A DNA stretch of 64,000 nt, from the NCBI GenBank assembly GCA_041395105.1, contig JAWLBB010000010.1:62001-126000 (forward strand), read 5' to 3'. Positions 45,294 to 53,854 of the stretch are shown in pieces. Each line of letters starts with the position of its first letter. The first letter of the stretch is position 1. Under the pieces are notes generated by a model. It did no database searches, was not told the origin of the DNA, and was given only the letters and a program-made list of their open reading frames with translations. The position numbers were made by a program, and so were the translations under genes. The DNA comes from Opitutaceae bacterium. GTDB taxonomy: Bacteria > Verrucomicrobiota > Verrucomicrobiia > Opitutales > Opitutaceae.

Positions 45294-48038
45294 ATGGATA
45301 CGACGCCACAGGACTATGAGTTTACTGTGATCGAGCCCAATTGGCAAAAATACTGGGACGATCACAAGACCTTTCGGGCGACCGCCGACACGACAAAACC
45401 CAGCTTTTTCGTGCTGGACATGTTCCCCTATCCGTCCGGAGCCGGTCTCCATGTCGGTCATCCGCTCGGGTTTGTCGCCACCGACATCTATGCGCGCTTC
45501 AAGCGCATGACCGGACTCAATGTGCTGCATACGATGGGTTTCGATGCCTTCGGTCTTCCGGCCGAACAGTACGCGATCGAGAACGGCGAACACCCCTCGG
45601 TCTCGACCCAGCGCAACATCGACAATATGCGCCGGCAGCTCTACCGGCTGGGCCTTGGCCACGACAAGGAACGCAGCGTCTCCACCACCGATGTTGAATT
45701 CTATCGCTGGACCCAGTGGATCTTTGTCCAGCTCTTCAACAGCACCTGGGACCCCATCGACCAGAAGGCCCGTCCCCTGGCCGAACTCGAAAGGGACCTG
45801 GCAAGCGGTCGGCACGCCATCGATCCCGCAACCGGTGACCTTCTGACCGAGCCCACTCCCGCGGAGGTCGCCGCGTGGAAGGCGGTCGCCCCGGCCGAAC
45901 AGAGGCGATGGCTCGATCGCCAACGCCTCGCCTATATGGCGGAAATCCCGGTCAATTGGTGCCCGGCCCTGGGGACCGTTCTCGCCAACGAGGAGGTGAC
46001 CAACGAGGGCCGCTCGGAGCGGGGCAACCATCCCGTCTACAAGCGGCCGCTCAAGCAGTGGATGCTGCGCATCACCCGTTACGCCGAACGCCTCCTGGAG
46101 GACCTCAAGCTGGTCGACTGGCCGGAACCGATCAAGATGATGCAGCGCAATTGGATCGGGCGGTCCGAAGGCGCGGAGATCCGGTTCGGTCTCGAGTCCA
46201 TTCCCGGCGAGACCCTGAAGGTTTTCACGACCCGTCCCGACACCCTCTTCGGTGCCACCTATATGGTGTTGTCACCCGAGCACCCCCTGGTCGATCGCCT
46301 GACCACACCCGGACAGCGGGTTGCCGTCACCGACTATGTCCGCCGCGCCGCCAACAAGAGCGAACTGGAGCGTACCGACCTGGCCAAGGAAAAAACCGGC
46401 ATCTTCACCGGCGCCCATGCCGTCAATCCGGTCAATCAGGCCCGGATCCCGATCTGGGTCGCCGACTACGTGCTGATGAGCTACGGAACCGGCGCCATCA
46501 TGGCAGTCCCGGCCCACGATGAACGCGATCACGAATTCGCCACCCGCTTCGAGATCCCCATCATCCGGGTCATCGCGTCGGACTCCGGCTCCGGGGACGA
46601 CCTTCCCTATTCCGGTGACGGCCGGTTGGTGGCTTCGGGCCCATATACCGGCCTGCCGGTTGCCGAAGGTGCCCGGCGCATCACCGAAGACCTCGAGAAG
46701 AAAGGACTCGGCACCTTCTCCATCCAGTTCAAGCTGCGCGACTGGCTCTTTTCCCGGCAACGTTATTGGGGCGAACCCTTTCCCATCCTGCACGGACCCG
46801 ACGGTGAGGTCGAAGCGGTGGCCGAAACCGACCTCCCGGTCACCCTGCCCCCGATCGACGACTTCTCGCCACGGGCATCCGACGACCCGAACGCCCCGCC
46901 CCAGCCCCCGCTGGCCCGGGCCGCCGACTCATGGCTTCACGTCGAGAAGAACGGGGTCCTTTATTCCCGAGAGCTAAATACCATGCCCCAATGGGCGGGC
47001 TCCTGCTGGTACTACCTGCGCTACCTGGATCCGGCCAACAACAACGCATTCTGCGATCCGGAAATCGAACGCTATTGGATGACGCCCAACGGGGTCGACC
47101 TCTACGTCGGCGGGGCCGAACACGCCGTCCTTCATCTCCTCTATGCCCGCTTCTGGCACAAGGTTCTCTTCGACCTCGGTCATGTCTCCACCCCGGAACC
47201 CTTCGGCAAGCTCTTCAACCAGGGCTATATCCAGGCGGCTGCCTTCACCGACGAGAGGGGCGTCTACCGCCCGGCAGAGGAGATCGAGGAGAAAGACGGG
47301 CGATTCTTCCACCATGGCGATCCGGTCAGCCGCGAGTTCGGCAAGATGGGCAAGTCCCTCAAGAACTCGGTCAGCCCGGACGAGGTCTGCGAAACCTACG
47401 GCGCCGATACCCTGCGCCTCTACCTGATGTTCCTCGGACCACTCGAGAGCATGAAACCGTGGAGTTCCCACGGCATCGAGGGAGTCCATCGTTTTCTCAA
47501 GCGCGTCTGGAAGGAATGCATCGGACGGGATGGCGGCGCCTCCCCCAAGCTCAGGGCCGGGGCCGGGAACGACCCGGAAACCCATCGGCTGCTCCACGAG
47601 ACCATCCGGAAAGTGACCGAGGACATGGAGGCGCTGCGTTTCAACACGGCCATCTCCCAGCTGATGATCCTGCTCAATCATATCCAAAAACTGGATATAA
47701 TTGATCTCGAAACCGCCCGGATCATGATCCGCCTGCTCGCCCCGCTCGCCCCCCACCTCTGCGAGGAGATCTGGTCGCGGCTCGGCGGCGAGCCCTCGAT
47801 TTTCCGGCAGGATTGGCCCCGCTTCGATCCCTCCGCCCTGGTCAGCGACGAAGTCAAGGTCATCTTCCAGGTCAACGGCAAACTCCGGGGCGAGGCCATG
47901 GTCTCCCGCGACGCCGATCAGGCCACGGTCGAAACCCTCGCCCGGGCTCACGACCGCGTCCTGCCCCACCTCGAAGGCAAGACTGTCCGGAAGGTCATCT
48001 ACGTTCCCGGTCGCATCCTCAACCTGGTGGTGAGCTGA
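45294..48038 (+). CDS. leuS: Leucyl-tRNA synthetase
   Basis: Charges tRNA-Leu, with CP1 editing. 914 aa from ATG 45294 (MDTTPQDYEFTVIEP); an earlier in-frame ATG (45249) would lie inside the divergent htrA gene. The HIGH-type motif is HVGH (53-56) in PYPSGAGLHVGHPLGF. The CP1 editing region contains FTTRPDTLFGATYMVLSPEH and YGTGAIMAVPAHDERD. The KMSKS-type motif is KMGKS near residue 685. It is longer than E. coli LeuS (860), mostly through an N-terminal insert (about 160-220) that includes RPLAELERDLASG. No Shine-Dalgarno is visible. Confidence 0.97.
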   Translation: MDTTPQDYEFTVIEPNWQKYWDDHKTFRATADTTKPSFFVLDMFPYPSGAGLHVGHPLGFVATDIYARFKRMTGLNVLHTMGFDAFGLPAEQYAIENGEHPSVSTQRNIDNMRRQLYRLGLGHDKERSVSTTDVEFYRWTQWIFVQLFNSTWDPIDQKARPLAELERDLASGRHAIDPATGDLLTEPTPAEVAAWKAVAPAEQRRWLDRQRLAYMAEIPVNWCPALGTVLANEEVTNEGRSERGNHPVYKRPLKQWMLRITRYAERLLEDLKLVDWPEPIKMMQRNWIGRSEGAEIRFGLESIPGETLKVFTTRPDTLFGATYMVLSPEHPLVDRLTTPGQRVAVTDYVRRAANKSELERTDLAKEKTGIFTGAHAVNPVNQARIPIWVADYVLMSYGTGAIMAVPAHDERDHEFATRFEIPIIRVIASDSGSGDDLPYSGDGRLVASGPYTGLPVAEGARRITEDLEKKGLGTFSIQFKLRDWLFSRQRYWGEPFPILHGPDGEVEAVAETDLPVTLPPIDDFSPRASDDPNAPPQPPLARAADSWLHVEKNGVLYSRELNTMPQWAGSCWYYLRYLDPANNNAFCDPEIERYWMTPNGVDLYVGGAEHAVLHLLYARFWHKVLFDLGHVSTPEPFGKLFNQGYIQAAAFTDERGVYRPAEEIEEKDGRFFHHGDPVSREFGKMGKSLKNSVSPDEVCETYGADTLRLYLMFLGPLESMKPWSSHGIEGVHRFLKRVWKECIGRDGGASPKLRAGAGNDPETHRLLHETIRKVTEDMEALRFNTAISQLMILLNHIQKLDIIDLETARIMIRLLAPLAPHLCEEIWSRLGGEPSIFRQDWPRFDPSALVSDEVKVIFQVNGKLRGEAMVSRDADQATVETLARAHDRVLPHLEGKTVRKVIYVPGRILNLVVS

Positions 48039-48205
48039 CCGGCCGCACTCCCTTCCGGAAAAAACTCCGTCCAGCTTCCAGCAAGTCGCGCCCGTCTTTC
48101 CTTCGTTACCTTCCAGTTCAAAACCGATCCCCGACCTCCGATCTCCGACCTCCGCTCTCTCTCTTTACCTCATCTCCCAAAACAACACCTCAACACCTAC
48201 CCATC

Positions 48206-49513
48206 ATGAGCACAAAACGATCCCCCGGACTTGGAACCCTCGCCCTTCATGCCGGACAGACCCCCGACCCGACCACCGGGTCACGGGCCGTCCCCATCTA
48301 CCAGACGACCAGCTACACTTTCCGCGACACCGAACATGCGGCCAATCTCTTTGCCCTGAAGGAGCTCGGCAACATCTACACCCGTATCATGAATCCGACG
48401 ACGGATGTCTTCGAGCAGCGGGTCGCCGCCCTCGAGGGCGGCTCCGGCGCCCTCGCCCACGCCAGCGGCCAGGCCGCCATCACCGACACCGTCCTCAACA
48501 TCTGCAATGCCGGCGACCACATGGTCTCGGTCTCCCAGCTCTACGGCGGCACCTACAACCTCTTCCACTACACCCTGCCCAAACTCGGGATCGAGGTTTC
48601 TTTCGTCGATGCCGAGGACCCCGAAGCCTTCCGCAGGGCCATCCGCCCCAATACCAAGCTTCTCTACGGCGAGACCCTCGGCAATCCGCGCCTCAATGTC
48701 TTCCCGATCGCGGAGGTGGCCGCCATCGCCCGGGAAGCGGGAGTACCCCTCGTTCTCGACAGCACGGCGGTCTCACCCATTCTCTGCCGTCCGTTTGAGT
48801 TCGGTGCCAACATCGTCGTCCACAGCACCACCAAGTACATCGGCGGCCATGGCACGTCCATCGGCGGTATCGTGGTCGACGGCGGCAACTTCGACTGGGG
48901 AAGCGGCAAGTTCCCCGGCTTCACCCAGCCCGATCCTAGCTACCACGGCCTCGTCCACTGGGATGCCTTCAAGGCCTTTCCTCCGGCCGGCAATGCCAAT
49001 GTCGCCTTCATCCTGAAGATGCGGCTGCAGTTGCTCCGCGACATCGGCGCCTGCATGTCTCCCTTCAACGCCTTCCTCATGCTCCAGGGACTCGAAACCA
49101 TCCACCTGCGCATGGAACGGGCCTGCTCGAGCGCCCTCAAACTCGCCCGCTACCTTGAATCCCATGACAAGGTCGCCTGGGTCAACTACCCGGGGCTGGC
49201 CTCAAGCCACGCCCATGCCCTTGCAAAAAAGTACCTGACCGGCGGTTTCGGCGCCCTCATCGGCTTCGGCATCAAGGGCGGACTCGAAGCCGGGAAGAAA
49301 TTCATCGAGGGCCTCGAGCTTCACAGCCACCTCGCCAATATCGGGGACGCCAAGTCCCTCGCCATTCACCCGGCCACCACCACCCATTCCCAGCTGACTC
49401 CGGACGAGCTGAAGACAACCGGCGTGACGGATGACTATGTCCGACTCTCGGTTGGCCTCGAGGACTACGAGGACATCGAAGCCGACGTCACCCAGGCCCT
49501 CGAGAAGGCATAG
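48206..49513 (+). CDS. O-acetylhomoserine/O-acetylserine sulfhydrylase
   Basis: Cys/Met-metabolism PLP enzyme that makes homocysteine from O-acetylhomoserine and sulfide (MetY type), 435 aa. Landmarks: TLALHAGQTPDPTTGSRAVP, YTRIMNPTTDVFEQRVAALE, GGTYNLFHYTLPKLGI, and the PLP lysine K210 in HSTTKYIGGHGTSIGG, then the C-terminal DAKSLAIHPATTTHSQL. The insertion with GTSIGGIVVDGGNFDW is typical of sulfhydrylases rather than cystathionine synthases. The ATG at 48206 has no Shine-Dalgarno; its 167-bp leader is C/T-rich. I see no SAM riboswitch. Confidence 0.93.
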   Translation: MSTKRSPGLGTLALHAGQTPDPTTGSRAVPIYQTTSYTFRDTEHAANLFALKELGNIYTRIMNPTTDVFEQRVAALEGGSGALAHASGQAAITDTVLNICNAGDHMVSVSQLYGGTYNLFHYTLPKLGIEVSFVDAEDPEAFRRAIRPNTKLLYGETLGNPRLNVFPIAEVAAIAREAGVPLVLDSTAVSPILCRPFEFGANIVVHSTTKYIGGHGTSIGGIVVDGGNFDWGSGKFPGFTQPDPSYHGLVHWDAFKAFPPAGNANVAFILKMRLQLLRDIGACMSPFNAFLMLQGLETIHLRMERACSSALKLARYLESHDKVAWVNYPGLASSHAHALAKKYLTGGFGALIGFGIKGGLEAGKKFIEGLELHSHLANIGDAKSLAIHPATTTHSQLTPDELKTTGVTDDYVRLSVGLEDYEDIEADVTQALEKA

Positions 49514-49635
49514 GCGGATGCCTCCTCCGCCCTCATCGGTTCAGCCGCCTCGCCGTGTCGAAGTGCCATGACCGCAATCATGCCCCCCGACACCGCGACT
49601 GCACCGGATCAGGGGTGACCACGATGTGACCACGC

Positions 49636-50490
49636 ATGACCACTGAGCTCTCCCGCTTCCTGCCGGCCGGTTTCGATCGAAACCGGCCGGTTGCCATCAT
49701 CGCCGGCAACGGGATCTACCCCCGCCTGACGGCCGAGGCGCTGCGGAAGCGGGAAATTCCCGTTCGGCTCATTGGATTTGAGGATGAAACCGCAACCGAG
49801 CTGATTGCCGCCTTCCCCGAGTCCGAGCGCCGGATCATTCACGTCGGTCAACTTGGCAAAATGCTCCGCGCTCTCGGCGATTTTCAGGCGGGCGCGGCCA
49901 TCATGGCCGGGCAGATCACCCCCCGCCGCCTCTTCCATGGCCTTCGCCCCGACCTGAAGACAGCCGCCATCCTGCTCCGCCTGAAAAAGAAGAACGCGGA
50001 AACCATCTTCGGCGCGATCGCCGAGGAAATCGACCGGATCGGTGTCTCCCTACTCGATGCCCGTTCCTTTCTCGACGATCACCTCGCTTCCGAGGGACTA
50101 ATGACCGGAGGGCGCATCCGGGTCGAACAGGACTATATCGATCACGGGATCGAGATCGCCCGTGAAGTCGCCCGCCTTGACATCGGTCAGGGGGTGGTCG
50201 TCCGCAAGGGAACGGTCGTCGCGGTTGAGGCTTTCGAGGGGACTGACGAGATGCTCAGGCGGGCCGGAGGCTTCAAGACCGACGGCCTCATCTTTGTCAA
50301 AACAGTCAAACCAAAGCAGGATTTCCGTTTTGACGTCCCGGTTTTCGGTCATCGCACCCTCGAAGTCATGCGGGAAAGCGGCATCGAGATGGCCGTTCTG
50401 GAGGCCGAAAACACCCTTGTCCTCGAAAAGGAATCGGTCATCCGTCAGGCCCGCGCCTGGGGCATCCACCTGCTGGGAACTCCGGGCTGA
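49636..50490 (+). CDS. lpxI: UDP-2,3-diacylglucosamine diphosphatase LpxI
   Basis: Hydrolyses UDP-2,3-diacylglucosamine to lipid X in lipid A synthesis; the LpxI form replaces LpxH in many bacteria outside the gamma and beta groups. 284 aa. N-terminal domain: VAIIAGNGIYPRLTAEALR, IHVGQLGKMLRALGDF and AAIMAGQITPRRLF. C-terminal catalytic domain: GQGVVVRKGTVVAVEAFEGT, KQDFRFDVPVFGHRTLE and AVLEAENTLVLEK. The size and motif order fit LpxI (DUF1009). lpxK is some 46 kb away in this window, so the lipid A genes are not clustered. Confidence 0.93.
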   Translation: MTTELSRFLPAGFDRNRPVAIIAGNGIYPRLTAEALRKREIPVRLIGFEDETATELIAAFPESERRIIHVGQLGKMLRALGDFQAGAAIMAGQITPRRLFHGLRPDLKTAAILLRLKKKNAETIFGAIAEEIDRIGVSLLDARSFLDDHLASEGLMTGGRIRVEQDYIDHGIEIAREVARLDIGQGVVVRKGTVVAVEAFEGTDEMLRRAGGFKTDGLIFVKTVKPKQDFRFDVPVFGHRTLEVMRESGIEMAVLEAENTLVLEKESVIRQARAWGIHLLGTPG

Positions 50491-50559
50491 GACATCCGGA
50501 CCGGATTTCCCGCCATCGGACTTGCTCACCGCACCGACCCTGGCGTATCGTTTCTCTCA

Positions 50560-51015
50560 ATGAAAAACGACGTGGTCGAAGTAACCGTCAAGGGTGTCAT
50601 GCCCACCGGGAACGGCTGCGCGGTATTCCTGGGAAACGACGACAAGAATTTCGTCATTTACGTCGACCAATCGGTTGGCAATGCCATCTCCCTCACCATG
50701 AACGGGGTGAAGCGGGATCGCCCTCTGACCCACGATCTCATGCATAATATCCTCCTCGGCCTCGAGGTCGAGGTCGAGCGCATCGTGATCAACAACGTCA
50801 GTGAAAACACCTTCTACGCCCGGATTATCCTCCGCATGGAGAATGAGCTGGGCAAGAAGATCCTCGAGGTGGACGCCCGACCGAGCGACTCTCTGGTCAT
50901 CGCCCTTCAGGCCGAGAAACCCATCTTCGTCGCCCAGCACGTTTTCGAATCGGTTGAGGACATGACCGAAATCCTTGAACGCGTTCTTCGTCAGCAGAAT
51001 GAGGAACAGGAATAA
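50560..51015 (+). CDS. Bifunctional nuclease family protein (DUF151)
   Basis: 151 aa single-domain protein of the BFN/DUF151 family. The domain shows VKGVMPTGNGCAVFLGNDDK, RDRPLTHDLMHNIL, VINNVSENTFYARI, and the signature LEVDARPSDSLVIALQ, which carries the conserved ARPSDAxAxA pattern. Plant homologues were reported to have nuclease activity, but the role in bacteria is uncertain. It lies 70 bp after lpxI and 24 bp before the GH109-like gene. An acidic Gln/Glu tail closes the protein. Confidence 0.85.
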   Translation: MKNDVVEVTVKGVMPTGNGCAVFLGNDDKNFVIYVDQSVGNAISLTMNGVKRDRPLTHDLMHNILLGLEVEVERIVINNVSENTFYARIILRMENELGKKILEVDARPSDSLVIALQAEKPIFVAQHVFESVEDMTEILERVLRQQNEEQE

Positions 51016-51038
51016 TCCGAGTGGATTTCGGAGAAACC

Positions 51039-52283
51039 ATGCTCAATCCTGAGCACCCCGCCCCGTCTCTCCCCACCGTCCGGATCGGCATGATTGGACT
51101 CGGAGGGCGCGGCCGAAGCCTCCTCCGGGAACTCCTCAAGTTGCCCTCCGGCATCGATATCCGGGCGCTGAGCGACCCGAATCCTTTGGCCCTGGAGAAT
51201 GCGGCCGGAATGCTCAAGGACGCCGGCCGGTCCCGTCCGGAACTTCATTGCGGCGGGGGAGCCGCCTGGAGATCCCTCTGCCGCAACCCCGATATCGATC
51301 TCGTGGTGATCGCGTCGCCCTGGAGTCTCCACGCGAGCCAGGCTGTCGCCGCCATGGAGGGCGGCAAGCACGCCTTCCTCGAGGTCCCCGCCGCCGTGAC
51401 CATCGACGAATGCTGGGATCTCGTGGCCACCTCCGAACGGACCGCGCGTTACTGCGTCATCCTGGAAAACTGCTGCTTCGGCCGCAGCGAGATGGCCGGC
51501 CTCAACATGGTCCGCTCAGGGCTCCTCGGTGAGCTGACCCATGCGGAGTGCGCGTATATCCACGATCTGCGGACAGTCCTCTTTGACCTCAAGGGCGAAG
51601 GCCGCTGGCGCAGGGAACCGCACACCCGGATCAACGGAAACCTCTATCCCACCCATGGCCTCGGTCCTGTTTCCGTATGCCTTGATCTCAATCGCGGGGA
51701 CCGGATCGAACGGATCGTCTCGATGAGTTCACCTCAGCGGGCCCTCGCCGAGGCGGCCCGGTCCCTCCCGGACATCCATCCCGCCAAGACCGAGGAATTC
51801 GTCTGTGGCGACGTCAACACCACTCTCATCCAGACAGCCCTCGGCCGGACCATCATGGTGCAGCACGATGTGGTGAGCCCCCGACCCTATTCCCGCATCA
51901 ACGGGATGGTCGGCACCAGGGGTTCCTTCTTCGGCTTTCCCGATCGCCTGGCCCTCGACCGGGAAGGCGCCCATGAATGGCTGCCCGAGGACAAGCTCAG
52001 ATCCTATCTTGCCCGCTTCGACAGCCCGCTCTGGAAGAAACAGGACGACGGAGCCGTCACCGGCGGACATGGCGGCATGGACTTCGTCATGATGTCCCGC
52101 CTGATCGAGTCCCTCCAGATCGGCCGCTACCCGGACATCGATGTTTACGATGCCGTCGCCTGGAGCAGCGTCTTTCCGCTCAGCGTGGCCTCCGTCGGGC
52201 GCAGGAGCGAACCGGTCCTCGCACCGGATTTCACCCGCGACCGCTGGAAGACCAATAAGCGCATATTTCTTCCTGAAGTCTGA
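51039..52283 (+). CDS. Gfo/Idh/MocA-fold protein of GH109 type (alpha-N-acetylgalactosaminidase-like)
   Basis: 414 aa, no signal peptide. The NAD-binding fold opens VRIGMIGLGGRGRSLLREL. The remainder follows GH109 closely: AFLEVPAAVTIDECWDLV, then MVRSGLLGELTHAECAYIHD, NGNLYPTHGLGPVSVCLDLN and RGDRIERIVSMSS. Known members use tightly bound NAD+ to hydrolyse alpha-linked GalNAc. GGHGGMDFVMM near the end is also conserved. The start ATG 51039 has a GGAG site six bases upstream, better than GTG 51021. Being apparently cytosolic, it would act on imported oligosaccharides; a plain dehydrogenase role is the alternative. Confidence 0.8.
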   Translation: MLNPEHPAPSLPTVRIGMIGLGGRGRSLLRELLKLPSGIDIRALSDPNPLALENAAGMLKDAGRSRPELHCGGGAAWRSLCRNPDIDLVVIASPWSLHASQAVAAMEGGKHAFLEVPAAVTIDECWDLVATSERTARYCVILENCCFGRSEMAGLNMVRSGLLGELTHAECAYIHDLRTVLFDLKGEGRWRREPHTRINGNLYPTHGLGPVSVCLDLNRGDRIERIVSMSSPQRALAEAARSLPDIHPAKTEEFVCGDVNTTLIQTALGRTIMVQHDVVSPRPYSRINGMVGTRGSFFGFPDRLALDREGAHEWLPEDKLRSYLARFDSPLWKKQDDGAVTGGHGGMDFVMMSRLIESLQIGRYPDIDVYDAVAWSSVFPLSVASVGRRSEPVLAPDFTRDRWKTNKRIFLPEV

Positions 52284-52407
52284 TGTTCCGGGGCGTTCCT
52301 ATACGGTTTCAACGAAACGGCGGTTCCGGGACCTCCCGCTTTGGCCATTTCGCCCCCGGCAGACCTCACCATACCCGGCACCTTGCCCGCCGACTCCGGA
52401 CCGCACC

Positions 52408-53532
52408 ATGAGCTCCCTCACACTCTCCCTTCCTCACCGCCCCGGCAACCCCCGCAATTCCGAGGGCGCCTTCCTCGATCTCGCGGATGGCGGCATCCTC
52501 TTTGCCTACACCCGGTTCACCGGCAGCTCGTGGGGCGATCACGCCAGCGCCGTCATCGCCGCCCGGATTTCCAGGGACGGCGGACGGACCTGGAGCCGAC
52601 GGGACCGGACAATCGTCCAGGCCGAGGGCCGGTGCAACGTCATGAGCGTCTCCCTCCTCCGGATGAATGACGGCGCCATCGGACTCTTCACCATCCGCAA
52701 GAACTCCCTCAACGACTGCGTTCCCTACCTGCGGCGCTCCAGGGACGAAGGCCGAACCTGGTCGCGACCCGTCCGGTGCATTCCCGCGCCCGGCTACTGG
52801 GTCGTGAACAACGACCGGGTCATCCGACTCCAATCCGGCCGCCTGATCCTCCCGGCCGCGCTTCATCGCAGCAAGAAACAGAGCAGGGAGATCGACTACA
52901 CCTCCTTCGAGTCACGTGGTCTGGCCTTCTTCTTCCTCTCCGATGACGATGGCCGGACCTGGCGCGAGGCCCGGGACTGGTGGGCTCTCCCCCGGCGGAG
53001 CGGATCCGGCCTCCAGGAACCCGGCGCGGTCGAACTGCCGGACGGTTCGCTCTATGCCTGGTGCCGGACCGACATCGGACGCCAGTGGGAAATGCGCTCA
53101 CGCGATGGAGGAGAGACCTGGAGCCGGCCGCGACCATCACCGTTCCATTCACCGAACGCCCCCCTGTCGATCAAGCGCATCCCCCGGCTCAATACCCATC
53201 TCGCCATCTGGAATGATCACCATCCGGATCGGTGGACGGCGGAAACCCATGCCGAGTCGAAGTACCAACCCAACACCAGCTGGGGCCGCACTCCGCTGGC
53301 GGCGGCGCTCGGCGAGCCGGGCACCCATCAATGGACCACGCCGATCCTGATCGAGGACGATCCCGACCGCGGGTTCTGCTACACCGCCATCCATCCGACC
53401 CGGGATGCCGTTCTCCTCGCCTACTGTTGCGGCGGCCGGGGATCGGCCGTCCTCCAGGACCTCTGCATCCGCCGGATCGGACTGGGCGAACTCAGCCAAC
53501 GGTCCGGATACTCCGCCGAAAACAAAACGTAG
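52408..53532 (+). CDS. Sialidase/BNR-repeat glycoside hydrolase-like protein
   Basis: 374 aa with four Asp-box (BNR) repeats: SRDGGRTWSR, SRDEGRTWSR, SDDDGRTWRE and SRDGGETWSR, which define a six-bladed propeller of the sialidase superfamily. No signal peptide is seen from ATG 52408, so a cytosolic location is implied. Some catalytic sialidase features are plausible (an Arg-rich start FTGSSWGDHASAV, then YTAIHPTRD), but I cannot map the full Arg triad. The last six codons and the TAG stop (ENKT then stop) lie within a 17-bp repeat (53516-53532) next to a mobile element, so the C-terminus may have been altered. Confidence 0.72.
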   Translation: MSSLTLSLPHRPGNPRNSEGAFLDLADGGILFAYTRFTGSSWGDHASAVIAARISRDGGRTWSRRDRTIVQAEGRCNVMSVSLLRMNDGAIGLFTIRKNSLNDCVPYLRRSRDEGRTWSRPVRCIPAPGYWVVNNDRVIRLQSGRLILPAALHRSKKQSREIDYTSFESRGLAFFFLSDDDGRTWREARDWWALPRRSGSGLQEPGAVELPDGSLYAWCRTDIGRQWEMRSRDGGETWSRPRPSPFHSPNAPLSIKRIPRLNTHLAIWNDHHPDRWTAETHAESKYQPNTSWGRTPLAAALGEPGTHQWTTPILIEDDPDRGFCYTAIHPTRDAVLLAYCCGGRGSAVLQDLCIRRIGLGELSQRSGYSAENKT

Positions 53533-53571
53533 TATGCTACGTATTCTTTTAGGCCCGAAAACAAAACGTAG
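53516..53571 (+). repeat. 17-bp direct repeat pair at the sialidase gene end
   Basis: CCGAAAACAAAACGTAG occurs at 53516-53532 and again at 53555-53571. The first copy supplies the stop codon of the sialidase-like gene. The first copy is followed by TATGCTACG, giving the small hairpin CGTAG-TATG-CTACG; the second copy runs into the 10-bp duplication that flanks the inserted element. The unit may be part of a dispersed repeat or a remnant of an earlier insertion. Confidence 0.6.
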
Positions 53572-53854
53572 CACACTAGAATGGCGCTTGGCCAGCGAAA
53601 GAGTCGGATCAGCCAACGAGGTGTTGACTGCTCTTCGACGGCGGGTCCGGAGGCCCTCGCCCTGACAACTGAAATCGGAGCATCCGTGGCAGGGCTGGAC
53701 GTCCCCGGCCAGCCGCAACGGTTGTCCGAGACAAAACAACGACAAGCACCCTTAACCAAGCGCCATTCTAGCACACTACGGTTGGTTCATCCGTCAAAAC
53801 TCCGCTCACCCGCCCCTCTCCCGCAGCCCCATCCCCCCAGACCTGATCGTGCGA
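53533..53854. other. Intergenic region between sialidase-like and DUF6807 genes
   Basis: About 320 bp without a credible gene. It contains the second copy of the 17-bp repeat, the whole 190-bp MITE-like element with its flanks, and then about 75 bp of leader before the DUF6807 gene (GGTTGGTTCATCCGTC, then a C-rich run). No Shine-Dalgarno is visible for the following gene, and any promoter between the two genes now lies in or beside the inserted DNA. Confidence 0.6.
53569..53778. mobile_element. MITE-like non-coding insertion with 13-bp TIRs and 10-bp target duplication
   Basis: A 190-bp segment (53579-53768) begins GAATGGCGCTTGG and ends CCAAGCGCCATTC, a perfect 13-bp terminal inverted repeat. 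It is flanked by identical 10-bp direct repeats TAGCACACTA at 53569-53578 and 53769-53778, the expected footprint of a transposition event. The interior has no transposase-sized ORF. This is the structure of a miniature inverted-repeat transposable element, mobilised in trans by an unidentified transposase; a 10-bp duplication is in the range of IS4-group elements, but that link is only a guess. Confidence 0.8.

Noticed and set aside
48039..48205. SAM riboswitch upstream of the sulfhydrylase gene
   Set aside because: The leader is pyrimidine-rich with no visible stems or conserved core.
53579..53768. A CRISPR unit or small RNA gene in the sialidase/DUF6807 gap
   Set aside because: Only two terminal repeats in inverted orientation, no spacers; the structure fits a transposable element.
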